A stretch of DNA of 64,000 bases. It comes from Vibrio sp. 10N.261.45.E2. Lineage in GTDB: Bacteria; Pseudomonadota; Gammaproteobacteria; Enterobacterales; Vibrionaceae. A program made the position numbers and the translations under genes. The stretch covers positions 18,583 through 82,582 of the forward strand of contig NZ_MCZZ01000151.1 of NCBI RefSeq assembly GCF_002875705.1, given 5' to 3'. Within the stretch, counting starts at the first letter, position 1. Each line of letters begins with the position of its first letter. Below, one piece after another: positions 33,705 to 42,898 of this stretch. Below the pieces are notes generated by a model. That model was not told where the DNA came from, did no database searches, and worked only from the letters and a program-made list of their open reading frames with translations.

Positions 33705-34265
33705 GTGAAACCAGTAAGTCGAGATTGGGACGAGTTCTGTTACCCATTTATCTATGAAGACAGCCCTATCTGTGATTTTGAGATTTTGTCGGATGAACTT
33801 TGTTGCCGAATTGGTTTGGTGTTGTCTTTGGAACTAGAGCTTCAGGTTCGTGAAATCCTGCAACGCTTGCAGCCAAACATCTACCACTTGAATGGATCTG
33901 TGCGCGGTAAGCTCGCCATCACTGAATCTGAATTGGTCGAGCTCAAGCAAGATTATCATCGTATCCGAGAGCAGCTAGAAGGTGGTTTTAAAGGCTTTGT
34001 CTTACCCGGTGGGCACCGTGTATCAAGCGAGCTTCACTTGTGTCGTTGTCAGGCTAAGAAAGTGGTGCGGGCTTTGGTGAGTATTGAACATCATGAGAGC
34101 AAAAAGTCACCGGATCCGATTCTTTTTAAATATGCTAACTTAGTCGCGAACACACTCTATGCATTGGCGTCTTTCACCAATCATGTGAATGAAGTCGAGG
34201 AAGTGGAGTTTGTGAGTAAGAGTTACTCGATGCCAAAAAGCTCTATGCCAACAAAGAAAGACTAA
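33705..34265 (+). CDS. Divergent PduO-type cobalamin adenosyltransferase-like protein
   Basis: 186 residues from the GTG at 33705, preceded by AAGGAT; an ATG 18 bp upstream is in frame but lacks a site. It can be aligned with PduO/MMAB-type ATP:cob(I)alamin adenosyltransferases: LSDELCCRIGLVLSLE for the DELN-x-x-x-G helix, FKGFVLPGGHRVSSELHLCRCQAKKVVRAL for the FxLPGG...LHxARxxxRRAER helix, and KYANLVANTLYALASFTNH near the end. The usual N-terminal ATP-binding Thr/Lys segment is missing, and the Arg/Glu-rich active helix is partly replaced. Catalysis is doubtful. It lies beside the heme degradation genes. Confidence 0.65.
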   Translation: MKPVSRDWDEFCYPFIYEDSPICDFEILSDELCCRIGLVLSLELELQVREILQRLQPNIYHLNGSVRGKLAITESELVELKQDYHRIREQLEGGFKGFVLPGGHRVSSELHLCRCQAKKVVRALVSIEHHESKKSPDPILFKYANLVANTLYALASFTNHVNEVEEVEFVSKSYSMPKSSMPTKKD

Positions 34266-34310
34266 CGGTTGGCTCGATTCTCACTAAGATTGGAAAAAGT
34301 AACAGACAAA

Positions 34311-34347
34311 GAAGTTAAACCATTGAGTTGATAATTGGTTTAGCTTC
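34311..34347. terminator. Possible shared terminator of the PduO-like gene and cheV
   Basis: GAAGTTAAACCA (34311-34322) and TGGTTTAGCTTC (34336-34347) form a 12-bp stem with one G-T pair between two convergent genes. T-tracts are weak. Confidence 0.5.
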
Positions 34348-34359
34348 TAAAACAGGAGC

Positions 34360-35274
34360 CTAAGCAGCCGTTGAGGCTCCGTTTAAGACTTTTGCACCGC
34401 GTAACATTGCTTCGATTAACTCACCCGCATTGAACTTCTCAAGCGCTTCATGTGCCCCTACCTGATTTGCACGGTCGACACAGATCTCACTGGACAATGA
34501 TGTGTGCAAAATACAATAAGCATGACTTAGAGCGCTGTCGTTTTGTACTTCAAACGCAAGCTCATAGCCATCGAGCCCTGGCATCTCAATATCGCTCACT
34601 AACAGGTCGACCGCATTACCCACGCTAGCTTGGCGTCTCATTAGGTCGATCGCATCTAAGCCATTGTTACAGATGCTATAAGGGATGTTGATGCTGTCTA
34701 GAGCATCAGATAGTTGCTTACGCGCAATTAACGAGTCATCAACCAATAAGATGTTCAACGCTTTGAGGCGCTCCCTCTCTACATCGGTCAGCATCGGGAT
34801 ATGTGCGTTCTCGTAATCTGGGTAGATCTTAGAGAGCAGCAGTTCTACATCGAGCATTTGCACGATACGATCTTCAAAACGCGTAATGCCCGTTACAAAT
34901 ACATTGCGTCCGACGCTTGCTGGTGGCGATTCAATACTCTTCCAATCACATTCAATGATTTTATCGATTGAGCGAACCAAGAATGCCACGACTGTTCTTA
35001 AGCAGTCGGTGACGATAAGTACACAGTCGTTATATTCAGCGGGAGTGATCGGGCGGAAGCCAATAGCAGCAGACATATCAATCACAGGAACAGTAAGGTC
35101 ACGAATGGTCACTGTGCCAATCACGTGGTGATGAGAGTAGGGGATTTGGGTCATCGGTTGAAAAGGAACGATTTCCCTGACCTTAAGCGTGCCAATCGCA
35201 AAACTTTGAGTGAGGGACAACTTGAACATCAACATTCCCTGTGACTGACTCGCTTTACTGATCGGTTTGGCCAT
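34360..35274 (-). CDS. cheV: CheV chemotaxis coupling protein
   Basis: 304 residues. Residues 10-165 are a CheW-like domain (MLMFKLSLTQSFAIGTLKVREIVPF, GTVTIRDLTVPVIDMSAAIG, FVTGITRFEDRIVQMLDVELLL), followed by a receiver domain with the acidic pair in ILLVDDS and the phosphorylation Asp in LLVSDIEMPGLDGYE. It couples chemoreceptors to CheA and may buffer phosphate. The ATG follows TAGGAGCC. Confidence 0.95.
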   Translation of the reverse strand: MAKPISKASQSQGMLMFKLSLTQSFAIGTLKVREIVPFQPMTQIPYSHHHVIGTVTIRDLTVPVIDMSAAIGFRPITPAEYNDCVLIVTDCLRTVVAFLVRSIDKIIECDWKSIESPPASVGRNVFVTGITRFEDRIVQMLDVELLLSKIYPDYENAHIPMLTDVERERLKALNILLVDDSLIARKQLSDALDSINIPYSICNNGLDAIDLMRRQASVGNAVDLLVSDIEMPGLDGYELAFEVQNDSALSHAYCILHTSLSSEICVDRANQVGAHEALEKFNAGELIEAMLRGAKVLNGASTAA

Positions 35275-35559
35275 AAGTGGCTCCTACTTAATATGCGCTT
35301 AATTTATAAGGATTAATTTAAAGGGAAATGGAAGCCGCAGCAAGTCACTATGCGGTTTTTAACGACCTTTAAGGCAGTTGTTTTCGGTTATAGAGTGAAG
35401 AATCGCTGTTCTTGGGTTAAAATCACGCCAAACGTTGGCTGTCGATGAATTTATGTCGATAAGCCGTTAACGGTAAACAGATTTACAACAGTCAGTGCAT
35501 TAGTGATGATTCTAAGTAATCATCGTAAGTAAACTGGCAGCAACAAACTGAGAATTATC

Positions 35560-35838
35560 ATGGCAAGAACAGCAGCAGCACTTCATATTCTGGTGAAGCA
35601 TAAAGAACTAGCAGAAGACATCATGACGTAACTTAAAAAGGGCGCTAAATTTCAAACGCTAGCGAAGAAACATTCAACTTGTCCGTCGGGCAAAAAGGGT
35701 GGTGACCTAGGCGAGTTCAAAAAAGGTCAAATGGTGCCTCAGTTTGATAAGGTTTGTTTCTCTGGCGAGACACTTGTACCACATCTTGTAAAAACAAAAT
35801 TTGGCTGGCATGTAGTGAAGGTTCTTTACAGAACTTAG
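35560..35838 (+). pseudogene. ppiC: ppiC parvulin gene interrupted by an in-frame TAA codon
   Basis: The frame from the ATG at 35560 to the TAG at 35836-35838 is exactly 93 codons, the full length of PpiC. It reads MARTAAALHILVKHKELAED, then TAA at 35629-35631, then KKGAKFQTLAKKHSTCPSGKKG, GDLGEFKKGQMVPQFDKVCF and FGWHVVKVLYRT. As I recall the E. coli protein, the stop falls where it has Gln, so a single CAA-to-TAA change explains it. No frameshift is needed, and both halves are otherwise well conserved. The mutation is therefore recent or a sequencing error. PpiC is a cytoplasmic peptidyl-prolyl isomerase. Confidence 0.88.
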
Positions 35839-35863
35839 TCGTAAATATGTGTTAAATTGAATA

Positions 35864-35890
35864 AAAGGAGCGTATATACGCTCCTTTTTT
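35864..35890 (+). terminator. Terminator after ppiC
   Basis: AAAGGAGCGTA pairs with TACGCTCCTTT around a minimal loop, followed by TTTTTT. Confidence 0.88.
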
Positions 35891-36121
35891 GTGACTTTTT
35901 TGCGCGTTTTAAAGTACTACGGTTGAGTGTTCATCCCAGACGTTATGCGATAATTGGCGCTACGCCCTTAACTATCCGCCGTGACTAATCGGTGGGAGGA
36001 GGAGGGGTTTTAATGAGTAACTCATATAATAAATGCCATTCTTAAGGAAATTTATGCAGCTTTGCCTTTTAGCCTTTGTATTTATCTAGAAAGCTGTAAA
36101 CGAGTTTGGTAGGAGAACAAC

Positions 36122-37528
36122 ATGGAGAGTTCAGCTATGTTAAGCAACCCAGCGACAGATGTCATATTACATGCCTTTGACTGGCGCTACGCTGACGTAA
36201 TGAAGAACGCCCCACTGATCCAAGAGTTGGGTTATAAATCTGTTTTAGTATCACCGGCGATGAAATCGCTGCGCGGCCCTAAAGGTTGCGACCGAAATTC
36301 TGGCACCCAATGGTGGCAGCGTTATCAACCACAAGATTATCGCGTAATTGATAATCAGCTTGGTGACACGCAAGATTTCACTGCGATGGTGAATACGTTA
36401 AAGCAACATGGGCTTCGCACCTATGTAGATGTCGTGTTTAACCATATGGCCAACGAATCGGGTATCCGCGGCGATTTAACGTATCCCAATCAGCAAGACA
36501 TGGCGTCTTATCAAAAAGATGCCGACTATTATGAATCCATACGTTTGTTTGGTGACCTTTCTGAGCCTTTATTTGATGAGAACGACTTCGTGGAAGCGTT
36601 TGGCATCAAGAATTGGAAAGACACTTGGGAAGTGCAAAACGGACGTATTACCGGTGGCGCTAGCGATCCTGGCCTACCAACACTGTTAGACAACGATAAC
36701 GTCGTCGAACAGCAGAGAGCTTATCTGAAAGCATTGAAAGCCATTGGTGTGAAAGGTTTCCGTATTGATGCAGCGAAACACATGACGTTGTCACATTTGC
36801 GTAAAGTGTGGACCGATGATATCTGCGAAGAGATGCACATTTTTGGTGAGATCATCACCGATGGTGGCGCGACGGAAGAAGAGTATGAACTGTTTCTTGA
36901 GCCATACTTAAAGCACACTCGCTTAGGGGCGTATGATTTCCCGTTGTTTAACACCATCTTCAAAGCTTTCGAAGAGCAGGGCAGTTTTAAGTCTTTGATT
37001 AACCCTTATTGTTTTGGTCAGGCTTTGTCGAACATGCGAGCGATTACGTTCGCGGTTACTCATGATATTCCAAACAACGATGTGTTTTTGGACCATGTGA
37101 TGGATGAAGTGGACGAACGATTAGCTCATGCTTTCATTCTTGGTCGAGATGGTGGAGTGCCACTTGTTTACAGTGAACTGAGCACCAGCGGTATTCTGGA
37201 CAGGAGCGGTCAACCTCGTTGGCTTAACGACTGGCAAGCACCTTACATGAAAAACATGATTCAATTCCATAACCATGTTCATGGCGAAGCGATGCGTGTG
37301 GTTGAAGCGAATGATGATTTGTTGGTGTTTGTCCGTGGTGATAAAGGCATTGTGGTGATCAACAAGTCGAAACGAAGCAAAACAGCCTCATTAAATTGGA
37401 CTGGCGCAGTGACCGATTTGTTGTCTGGAGAAGTGTTCGATTGTGTTGGCAAGGATTTAACCATTAAGGTGGAATCGAATCAGTGCATGATGCTGACGAC
37501 CAACGAGATCGAGTCGGTTACGAGTTAA
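36122..37528 (+). CDS. GH13 alpha-amylase family protein
   Basis: 468 residues. The four GH13 regions are present: TYVDVVFNHM (region I), VKGFRIDAAKHM with the nucleophile Asp (II), EMHIFGEIITDG with the general acid Glu (III) and FAVTHDIPNND with the third carboxylate and histidine (IV). There is no signal peptide, so it would act on cytoplasmic alpha-glucans such as glycogen or maltodextrin. The C-terminal 90 residues form the usual small beta domain (LLVFVRGDKGIVVINKS). The ATG follows TAGGAGAACAAC. Monocistronic. Confidence 0.9.
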   Translation: MESSAMLSNPATDVILHAFDWRYADVMKNAPLIQELGYKSVLVSPAMKSLRGPKGCDRNSGTQWWQRYQPQDYRVIDNQLGDTQDFTAMVNTLKQHGLRTYVDVVFNHMANESGIRGDLTYPNQQDMASYQKDADYYESIRLFGDLSEPLFDENDFVEAFGIKNWKDTWEVQNGRITGGASDPGLPTLLDNDNVVEQQRAYLKALKAIGVKGFRIDAAKHMTLSHLRKVWTDDICEEMHIFGEIITDGGATEEEYELFLEPYLKHTRLGAYDFPLFNTIFKAFEEQGSFKSLINPYCFGQALSNMRAITFAVTHDIPNNDVFLDHVMDEVDERLAHAFILGRDGGVPLVYSELSTSGILDRSGQPRWLNDWQAPYMKNMIQFHNHVHGEAMRVVEANDDLLVFVRGDKGIVVINKSKRSKTASLNWTGAVTDLLSGEVFDCVGKDLTIKVESNQCMMLTTNEIESVTS

Positions 37529-37560
37529 CTCGCAGAGCGAGAAAATAGATAACACTAAAA

Positions 37561-37601
37561 AGAAAACCCCGCTTACTGGCAATCAGTAAGCGGGGTTTTT
37601 A
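37561..37601. terminator. Bidirectional terminator between the amylase and chemoreceptor genes
   Basis: AAAACCCCGCTTACTG and CAGTAAGCGGGGTTTT form a 16-bp perfect stem with A- and T-runs outside. Confidence 0.95.
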
Positions 37602-37627
37602 TTTCAAGTTATTGAACGGTGAGGTGG

Positions 37628-39499
37628 TTAAACCGTAAACTTGTTCAATAGCTCATCTTGTTGGCGAACATTGTCCGTTTGTACCTGCATTGCTGTGTTT
37701 GCTTCTTGAGCTGCATTGGACACTTGTGTTGAAAGGTCTTTGATCTTAACAGTGTTGTTATTGATCTCTTCTGCCACCAAGCTCTGTTCTTCTGCTGCTG
37801 AAGCTATCTGGATGTTCATATCTGAGATACGTTGAATCGCGTCACGGATGCGGTCAAGTGAAGAGTTTGCTTGCTGAGCACGTTCAACGGCGTCAGTAGC
37901 AGTGTCTTTACTTTGATTCATCGCATTCGATACTGAGCTTGCGCCAGCTTGGAGCTGCTCAATCATGTTACGAATTTCAGTGGTCGATTCTTGAGTACGT
38001 TGCGCCAGAGTACGAACTTCATCGGCTACGACTGCGAAGCCACGTCCTGATTCACCCGCACGCGCCGCTTCAATCGCAGCATTCAATGCCAGTAGGTTGG
38101 TTTGGTCTGCAATATCGTTGATTACTTTTAGAATCGTTTCGATGTTGGCCGTTGCCGATTCAAGTACTTGTACTTCGGTTACGGCTTGGTCGATACGAGC
38201 TGAAAGGTTATCAATCGCTTGGGTGGTGTCACTTACGACAGATGTGCCGTCTAGCGTTGCTTCGTCTGCTTCACGGGCTGCCGCTGCCGCACCTTGAGCA
38301 TTGTTAGCTACTTCTGTTGCAGTAACCGCCATCTCGTTCATTGCAGTCGCTAACTGTTCAAGCTCTTGCAACTGGGTATTCATTGCGTTCGCTGATTCGC
38401 CCGCACCTTTCACTGTGATTTCCGTACCACGTTTAATCTCAACACCAATCGCTTTCGATTGAATGATCTGATTTTGCAGATTTTCGGTAAAGGTATTGAA
38501 GCCTTCTGCAAGGTCAGAAAACTCTTGGTCGGTGTTGGTATCGAGACGCTTAGTTAAGTCACCTTGCCCGCTTGCTACGTCTTGAATTGCTTGGTTCAGT
38601 GCATCCAGTGGGCGCATTAACACACGAATCAGAACAGTGAGTGCAATGATGCTTAGAATCACAGCAATCAAAGAGTAGATCATTGAGCTATGCTTCAATT
38701 CCTCAACCGTTTGGAATGCTATCTCTTCATCAAGGATTGCGCCAATGTACCAATCTTCACTTGGGATATGGGTGAAGTTAATGAGGAACATTTTGCCGTC
38801 GACTTCAATTTCTTGAGAGCCTTCGCGAATGGTTGCTTGTGGCATGTAACTTGATAGCATTTCACCATTGTTTTTCGCATTCGGGTGAGCAATCGTGGTG
38901 CCGTCGGCAGTCACTAGAAATAGGTAACCTGCATCAAACAAGTTCACTTGGTTTATTAACGTTGCAAGGTTAGTCAATTCTAGGTCATAGAACATACCCG
39001 CAGTGAAGCGCCCGTTGTCTTTAACTGGGGTGCCCACTGATATGATGACTTTCTTACTTGATACGTCCACATAAGGAGCGGTAACAACTAAACTGTTTTT
39101 GGATTTAGCATCAATATACCAAGGGCGAATTCGAGGGTCGTAATCTGGACCCGCTTCCCAACCGTCATCATTTTCAATAACGAAACCGTTTGCTTCGTAA
39201 CCAAAACCAACCGCTAGGAAGCTGTTTTTAAGCTTTGGCTTTTCTAAGATTTCTTTAACGTAAGCGCGATCTTCAGGGTTGATCTCGATGACTTCAGTTG
39301 TCGATTGAGCTAAAGCTTTCTTGGCGTTCATTTCAGAGACGACGGTATTTTTCACGCCCGAGACCATCTCTTTCAAGCTCGTACTGACGTGGTTCTCTAC
39401 TGCACTTCTTACAGTGTAAAGTTGTTGTATTGAAAGCAATGATACTGTCACTAGCAGCAAGGCTGATGATGCAGCAACCACCTTATGGCTAAATTTCAT
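37628..39499 (-). CDS. Methyl-accepting chemotaxis protein with dCache ligand-binding domain
   Basis: 623 residues: N-terminal membrane helix, periplasmic dCache_1 domain (about 30-270, with AGPDYDPRIRPWYIDAKS, VTAPYVDVSSKKVIISVGTPV and IPSEDWYIGAILDEE), second helix (SLIAVILSIIALTVLI), HAMP domain, and the cytoplasmic hairpin with INDIADQTNLLALNAAIEAARAGESGRGFAVVADEVRTLAQRTQ at its tip. The R-x-x-W-Y signature of dCache is typical of amino acid or organic acid sensors; the ligand is unknown. It is transcribed alone. Confidence 0.94.
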   Translation of the reverse strand: MKFSHKVVAASSALLLVTVSLLSIQQLYTVRSAVENHVSTSLKEMVSGVKNTVVSEMNAKKALAQSTTEVIEINPEDRAYVKEILEKPKLKNSFLAVGFGYEANGFVIENDDGWEAGPDYDPRIRPWYIDAKSKNSLVVTAPYVDVSSKKVIISVGTPVKDNGRFTAGMFYDLELTNLATLINQVNLFDAGYLFLVTADGTTIAHPNAKNNGEMLSSYMPQATIREGSQEIEVDGKMFLINFTHIPSEDWYIGAILDEEIAFQTVEELKHSSMIYSLIAVILSIIALTVLIRVLMRPLDALNQAIQDVASGQGDLTKRLDTNTDQEFSDLAEGFNTFTENLQNQIIQSKAIGVEIKRGTEITVKGAGESANAMNTQLQELEQLATAMNEMAVTATEVANNAQGAAAAAREADEATLDGTSVVSDTTQAIDNLSARIDQAVTEVQVLESATANIETILKVINDIADQTNLLALNAAIEAARAGESGRGFAVVADEVRTLAQRTQESTTEIRNMIEQLQAGASSVSNAMNQSKDTATDAVERAQQANSSLDRIRDAIQRISDMNIQIASAAEEQSLVAEEINNNTVKIKDLSTQVSNAAQEANTAMQVQTDNVRQQDELLNKFTV

Positions 39500-39935
39500 T
39501 GAGTTTTCCCCTTCTCACAAGCTTTGCGAAGACTAAAGTTAATTGTGTTTTTGTAATTATATATATCGACAAGATTGAATTTTACTTGAATGTAATTTCA
39601 CAAATTAGACTACAAAAATACAACAACCCGCACAATGTAAAATTCAATTAATCACATGTTTGTTACTTTTAGCATTTGGTTCAATGAGTTGGGGAATGGG
39701 TCTTGACGGAATTTAAGGGGGTGTTAAGAATGTATTAATCTGATTCTTATGCGTTTGGTTTTCTATTTAGAGACAGAGCTTAGGATAAGTAATATGAAAT
39801 CAAATGATATGCCAATGCTATATATTAGATAAAATATAAACAATGCTGTGTATATATATTGAGCAAATAAAAAGCCCCACAAAAGTGAGGCTCTATAAAT
39901 CGAATCTTTATTTGATTATATAAGTAACGTCTAAT
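39500..39935. other. Gene-free stretch with chemoreceptor promoter region and yjiH terminator
   Basis: 436 bp, AT-rich. Its left half must hold the chemoreceptor promoter on the minus strand; I looked for a sigma-28 motif and found none with correct spacing. Its right half holds the yjiH terminator: AGCCCCAC (39873-39880) and GTGAGGCT (39885-39892), with a T-rich run on the minus strand. Confidence 0.55.
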
Positions 39936-41306
39936 TTAGAATATTAGATGCGCTACACCAGCGATAACTGGAAGCGTAATTAGAGTACGCAGAATAAAGA
40001 TAATAAACAGTTCTAAGATGTTCACTGGAATCTTACTGCCTAGAAGCAGAGCGCCTACTTCAGACATGTAGATCAGTTGAGTTACCGACATTGCTGCGAT
40101 AACAAAGCGCGTCATCTCATTGTCGATAGAAGCAGCAAGAATCGCAGGAATGAACATATCCGCAAAACCAACAACGATGGTTTCAGATGCTGCAACGGCT
40201 TCAGGTACACCAAGTAGTTCTAAGAATGGAATGAAAGGCTGACCTAGGAACGAGAATACAGAGGTGTATTCCGCAATCACCAACGCCATCGTACCAAGAC
40301 CCATAACTACAGGCAGTACGCCAAATACCATATCCACAGCGTTACGGATGCCTTCAGCAAATACTGACTTAGCAGACTTAACTTGTGATGCTTTACTTAC
40401 TGCTAACTCAAGACCCCAAGAGAACGTTGAGTGACCCGCAGGGATCGCATCAGCGTCTTTGTGTGGCTTGCTGCCATCAATGAAAGTATCTTTTTTCATG
40501 CTCAGTGGTGGAAGGCGAGGGATGATTACCGCTGCCACAATACCCGCTAAACAGATTGCTGCGTAAAAAGGTAGGAATAGGTGCTCGAGTTCTACCTGAG
40601 CGATAACCACAAGGCTGAATGTGATAGATACCGCTGAGAAAGTCGTACCAACAACCGCAGCTTCACGCTGAGTGTAGAATTTCTTCTCGTACTGTTTGCT
40701 TGTAAGCAGGATACCAACGCTGCCGTCACCTAGCCAAGAAGCCATACAGTCGATAGCACTACGACCTGGTAGGTTGAAGATTGGGCGCATGATTTTACTT
40801 AGTAGCGTGCCAAACAGCTCTAACAAACCAAAGTTAAGTAGAAGAGGCAGTAGCAAACCCGCAAAGATAAATACTGAGAACAGTGTCGGAAGCAGACCTT
40901 CTAGAACGAGACCACCAGTATTTTCTTCCCAAATAACCTCAGGGCCAACTTGGAAGAAAGCCATCACGGCTGCGGCACCACCAATTAAACGAACCAACAA
41001 CCACAGCGGAGATGGGTTGAAAAGGCCGTTTAAAAATGAATTTGATGTAATGAATGCAGGCTTAAAAATGGTGCTTAAAACTGAAGTCACAGACATGAAA
41101 GCAACGATCGCAGTGATGATAGGGACTAGATACTCACCGAAAACCGCTTGAATTGACTTGGCTAAGATAGCTACAGGGATGGTTAGATCACCTTGATAGC
41201 TGATTGGTGCCATGAAAAGGAATAAACCAATCAATGATGGGATTAAGAAAACCCAGAAACTGCCTTTAGATTTCTCTGTTTGAGCAGTATTCGTGTTGTT
41301 AGACAT
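39936..41306 (-). CDS. YjiH-family transporter with nucleoside-recognition (Gate) domains
   Basis: 456 residues, about ten membrane segments. FVFLIPSLIGLFLFMAPISYQG at the start, IDCMASWLGDGSVGILLTSKQYEKKFYTQREAAVVGTTFSAVSI in the middle and ETIVVGFADMFIPAILAASIDNEMTRFVIAAMSVTQLIYMSEVG near the end are typical of YjiH proteins. They carry two Gate domains related to nucleoside and spore-maturation transporters. The substrate is unknown. A terminator lies only 27 bp upstream of the start codon, so transcription must pass it (see findings). Confidence 0.85.
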   Translation of the reverse strand: MSNNTNTAQTEKSKGSFWVFLIPSLIGLFLFMAPISYQGDLTIPVAILAKSIQAVFGEYLVPIITAIVAFMSVTSVLSTIFKPAFITSNSFLNGLFNPSPLWLLVRLIGGAAAVMAFFQVGPEVIWEENTGGLVLEGLLPTLFSVFIFAGLLLPLLLNFGLLELFGTLLSKIMRPIFNLPGRSAIDCMASWLGDGSVGILLTSKQYEKKFYTQREAAVVGTTFSAVSITFSLVVIAQVELEHLFLPFYAAICLAGIVAAVIIPRLPPLSMKKDTFIDGSKPHKDADAIPAGHSTFSWGLELAVSKASQVKSAKSVFAEGIRNAVDMVFGVLPVVMGLGTMALVIAEYTSVFSFLGQPFIPFLELLGVPEAVAASETIVVGFADMFIPAILAASIDNEMTRFVIAAMSVTQLIYMSEVGALLLGSKIPVNILELFIIFILRTLITLPVIAGVAHLIF

Positions 41307-41332
41307 GTTATTGTTCTCGAATTTCTACACGT

Positions 41333-41358
41333 AAAAAAGCCACATCCTTGGCATTTTT
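41333..41358 (-). terminator. Intrinsic terminator in the leader of yjiH
   Basis: On the minus strand AAAAATGCCA, AGGATG, TGGC and TTTTTT form a stem (GCCA/TGGC flanked by A/T pairs) with a six-T tail, ending 27 bp before the yjiH ATG. It may end the upstream yoaK-type transcript or act as an attenuator. Confidence 0.6.
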
Positions 41359-41534
41359 ATTCACTAAACGTCCGTATTTTCTCATTGGATGCAAGATTAC
41401 CCAGTATTAATATCGCTTGCAATACTATTCATCAAATATCGCTAAATATTCATGCTGGTTATTCTGTAGCGTCTTAAGAGTTTAGAATAAAGTGTTGCGG
41501 ATGTTACGTATTTTGAGGTGATATTGCCAGGTAT

Positions 41535-42209
41535 TTATAAATTGACTGAGGTTTCAGTTCGATAGGTTAAGTATAACCAGTAGCTAAATGCAATAATAAA
41601 GGCGAAAGAGGCTGGGAAAGCCAATGCCAAGATTTCGAAGCGTTGGAACAGACACGCACCACTTAAACCACCAAACAAGAAGCCAACAACAATGAACATC
41701 AGCAGTTTGGCTTTACGGCGGTCAAAAGGCATCCCCTTTAAACGCGCACCAATCATGATCCCAAGATCGGTAATGATCCCGCTCATGTGTGTTGTCCGGA
41801 TGATCGCACCGCTGTAAGTGGTGATCATCGCGTTCTGCAAACCGCACGCGGCTGAAGCGAAATATTGGCCTGAAGTGTAGCCTTGTAGCAGTGCCCACAA
41901 CGCCAAGAACAGTAATCCTCCCTCAATACATAGAGCAACACCGTAACGGCGTCCTAACTTCAATGCTTGATTTTCGATAAAGAACCCGCTGAACGCAGCA
42001 CCTAACATAAAGCTCATGATCACCAATAATAGGTGAACAGAAGCCGAAGTTGGTGTGAGCAGGCTGCTGCCAAGTAAAGACATAGTACCTGAAATATGGG
42101 AGATAGCTTGATGCTGGAAGCCAAGTAAGCCAATGGCATTTACGCTGCCAGCAAGACCTGCTAACAGTAAGGCGCCGTATTCAACCCAGCGAGGTAGCTT
42201 AGAAATCAT
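41535..42209 (-). CDS. DUF1275 (YoaK-family) membrane protein
   Basis: 224 residues with six membrane segments. LLAGLAGSVNAIGLLGFQHQAISHISGTMSLLGSSL is the YoaK signature, with SAACGLQNAMITTYSGAIIRTTHMSGIITDLGIMIG in the centre. Function unknown. The start codon follows GGACGAACC. It precedes yjiH on the same strand. Confidence 0.88.
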   Translation of the reverse strand: MISKLPRWVEYGALLLAGLAGSVNAIGLLGFQHQAISHISGTMSLLGSSLLTPTSASVHLLLVIMSFMLGAAFSGFFIENQALKLGRRYGVALCIEGGLLFLALWALLQGYTSGQYFASAACGLQNAMITTYSGAIIRTTHMSGIITDLGIMIGARLKGMPFDRRKAKLLMFIVVGFLFGGLSGACLFQRFEILALAFPASFAFIIAFSYWLYLTYRTETSVNL

Positions 42210-42383
42210 GTGGTTCGTCCTGGGTTAAATAGAGGGGCAAGATTATAACGCTAGCGAAAAGATACGCTAGTGTTGTGAAGCTTTGATATTTGATCTTAGG
42301 CAACAGTATTGCAGTTTGTTTTCATGCGTTGCTCCATAAAGATAACGGTCAATAACGAGACAAAGATAACGCTCAATGACGAA

Positions 42384-42803
42384 CTAGTTGTAATGACTCA
42401 TTTGGTGCTCGAACTTAACCCAACCATGTTTGCGTTCTTCATAAACTGAAAAGCTCGGCAGTGGGAAGTCTTGCTCTTTAAACAACCCGAGTGGGACGAC
42501 ATAAAAATCGGCGGCGGCAACAGACTGCAAAAGCATGGTGGTGCCACATTTAGGGCAAAACTGATAGGTAACCTCATTACCCGTATCACTTATGCGAGAG
42601 AAAGAGGTGACTTCACCGCTGAGTGTGACTTGCTCGACCGGGAACCGAGCCTGAACGCCGAACACACTTCCGGTGCGCTTCTGACACTCGTAACAATGGC
42701 AGACAGAGGTTCGTTGAGGTTCGCCTCGGCATACTAGGCTGACCGAGCCACAACGGCATTCGCAATTTCTGATATTTCTATCTTTAATATGATTGATATC
42801 CAT
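42384..42803 (-). CDS. GFA-family (glutathione-dependent formaldehyde-activating-like) zinc protein
   Basis: 139 residues from the ATG at 42803, which has CTGGAG upstream; a longer frame upstream has no support. The zinc-binding cysteines are in place: CECRCGSVSL, SVCHCYECQKRTGSVFG and FCPKCGTTM. GFA proteins bind zinc and some act on S-hydroxymethylglutathione; most have no known substrate. Monocistronic. Confidence 0.88.
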   Translation of the reverse strand: MDINHIKDRNIRNCECRCGSVSLVCRGEPQRTSVCHCYECQKRTGSVFGVQARFPVEQVTLSGEVTSFSRISDTGNEVTYQFCPKCGTTMLLQSVAAADFYVVPLGLFKEQDFPLPSFSVYEERKHGWVKFEHQMSHYN

Positions 42804-42898
42804 CCATGCTCCAGTTCTGGTTAACCCTGTATTGATAATTATACTAAAGCCCTTTATGGTCTGCACAACTGGATGAAAACAAAAGAATAAAATTGCCC

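Noticed and set aside
39500..39640. Sigma-28 promoter for the chemoreceptor gene
   Set aside because: A TAAA followed by TCGATAT is present on the minus strand but the spacing is too short.
40696..41151. 151-codon open frame on the plus strand opposite yjiH
   Set aside because: Shadow of a conserved membrane protein gene; Ser/Arg/Pro-rich translation without ribosome-binding site.
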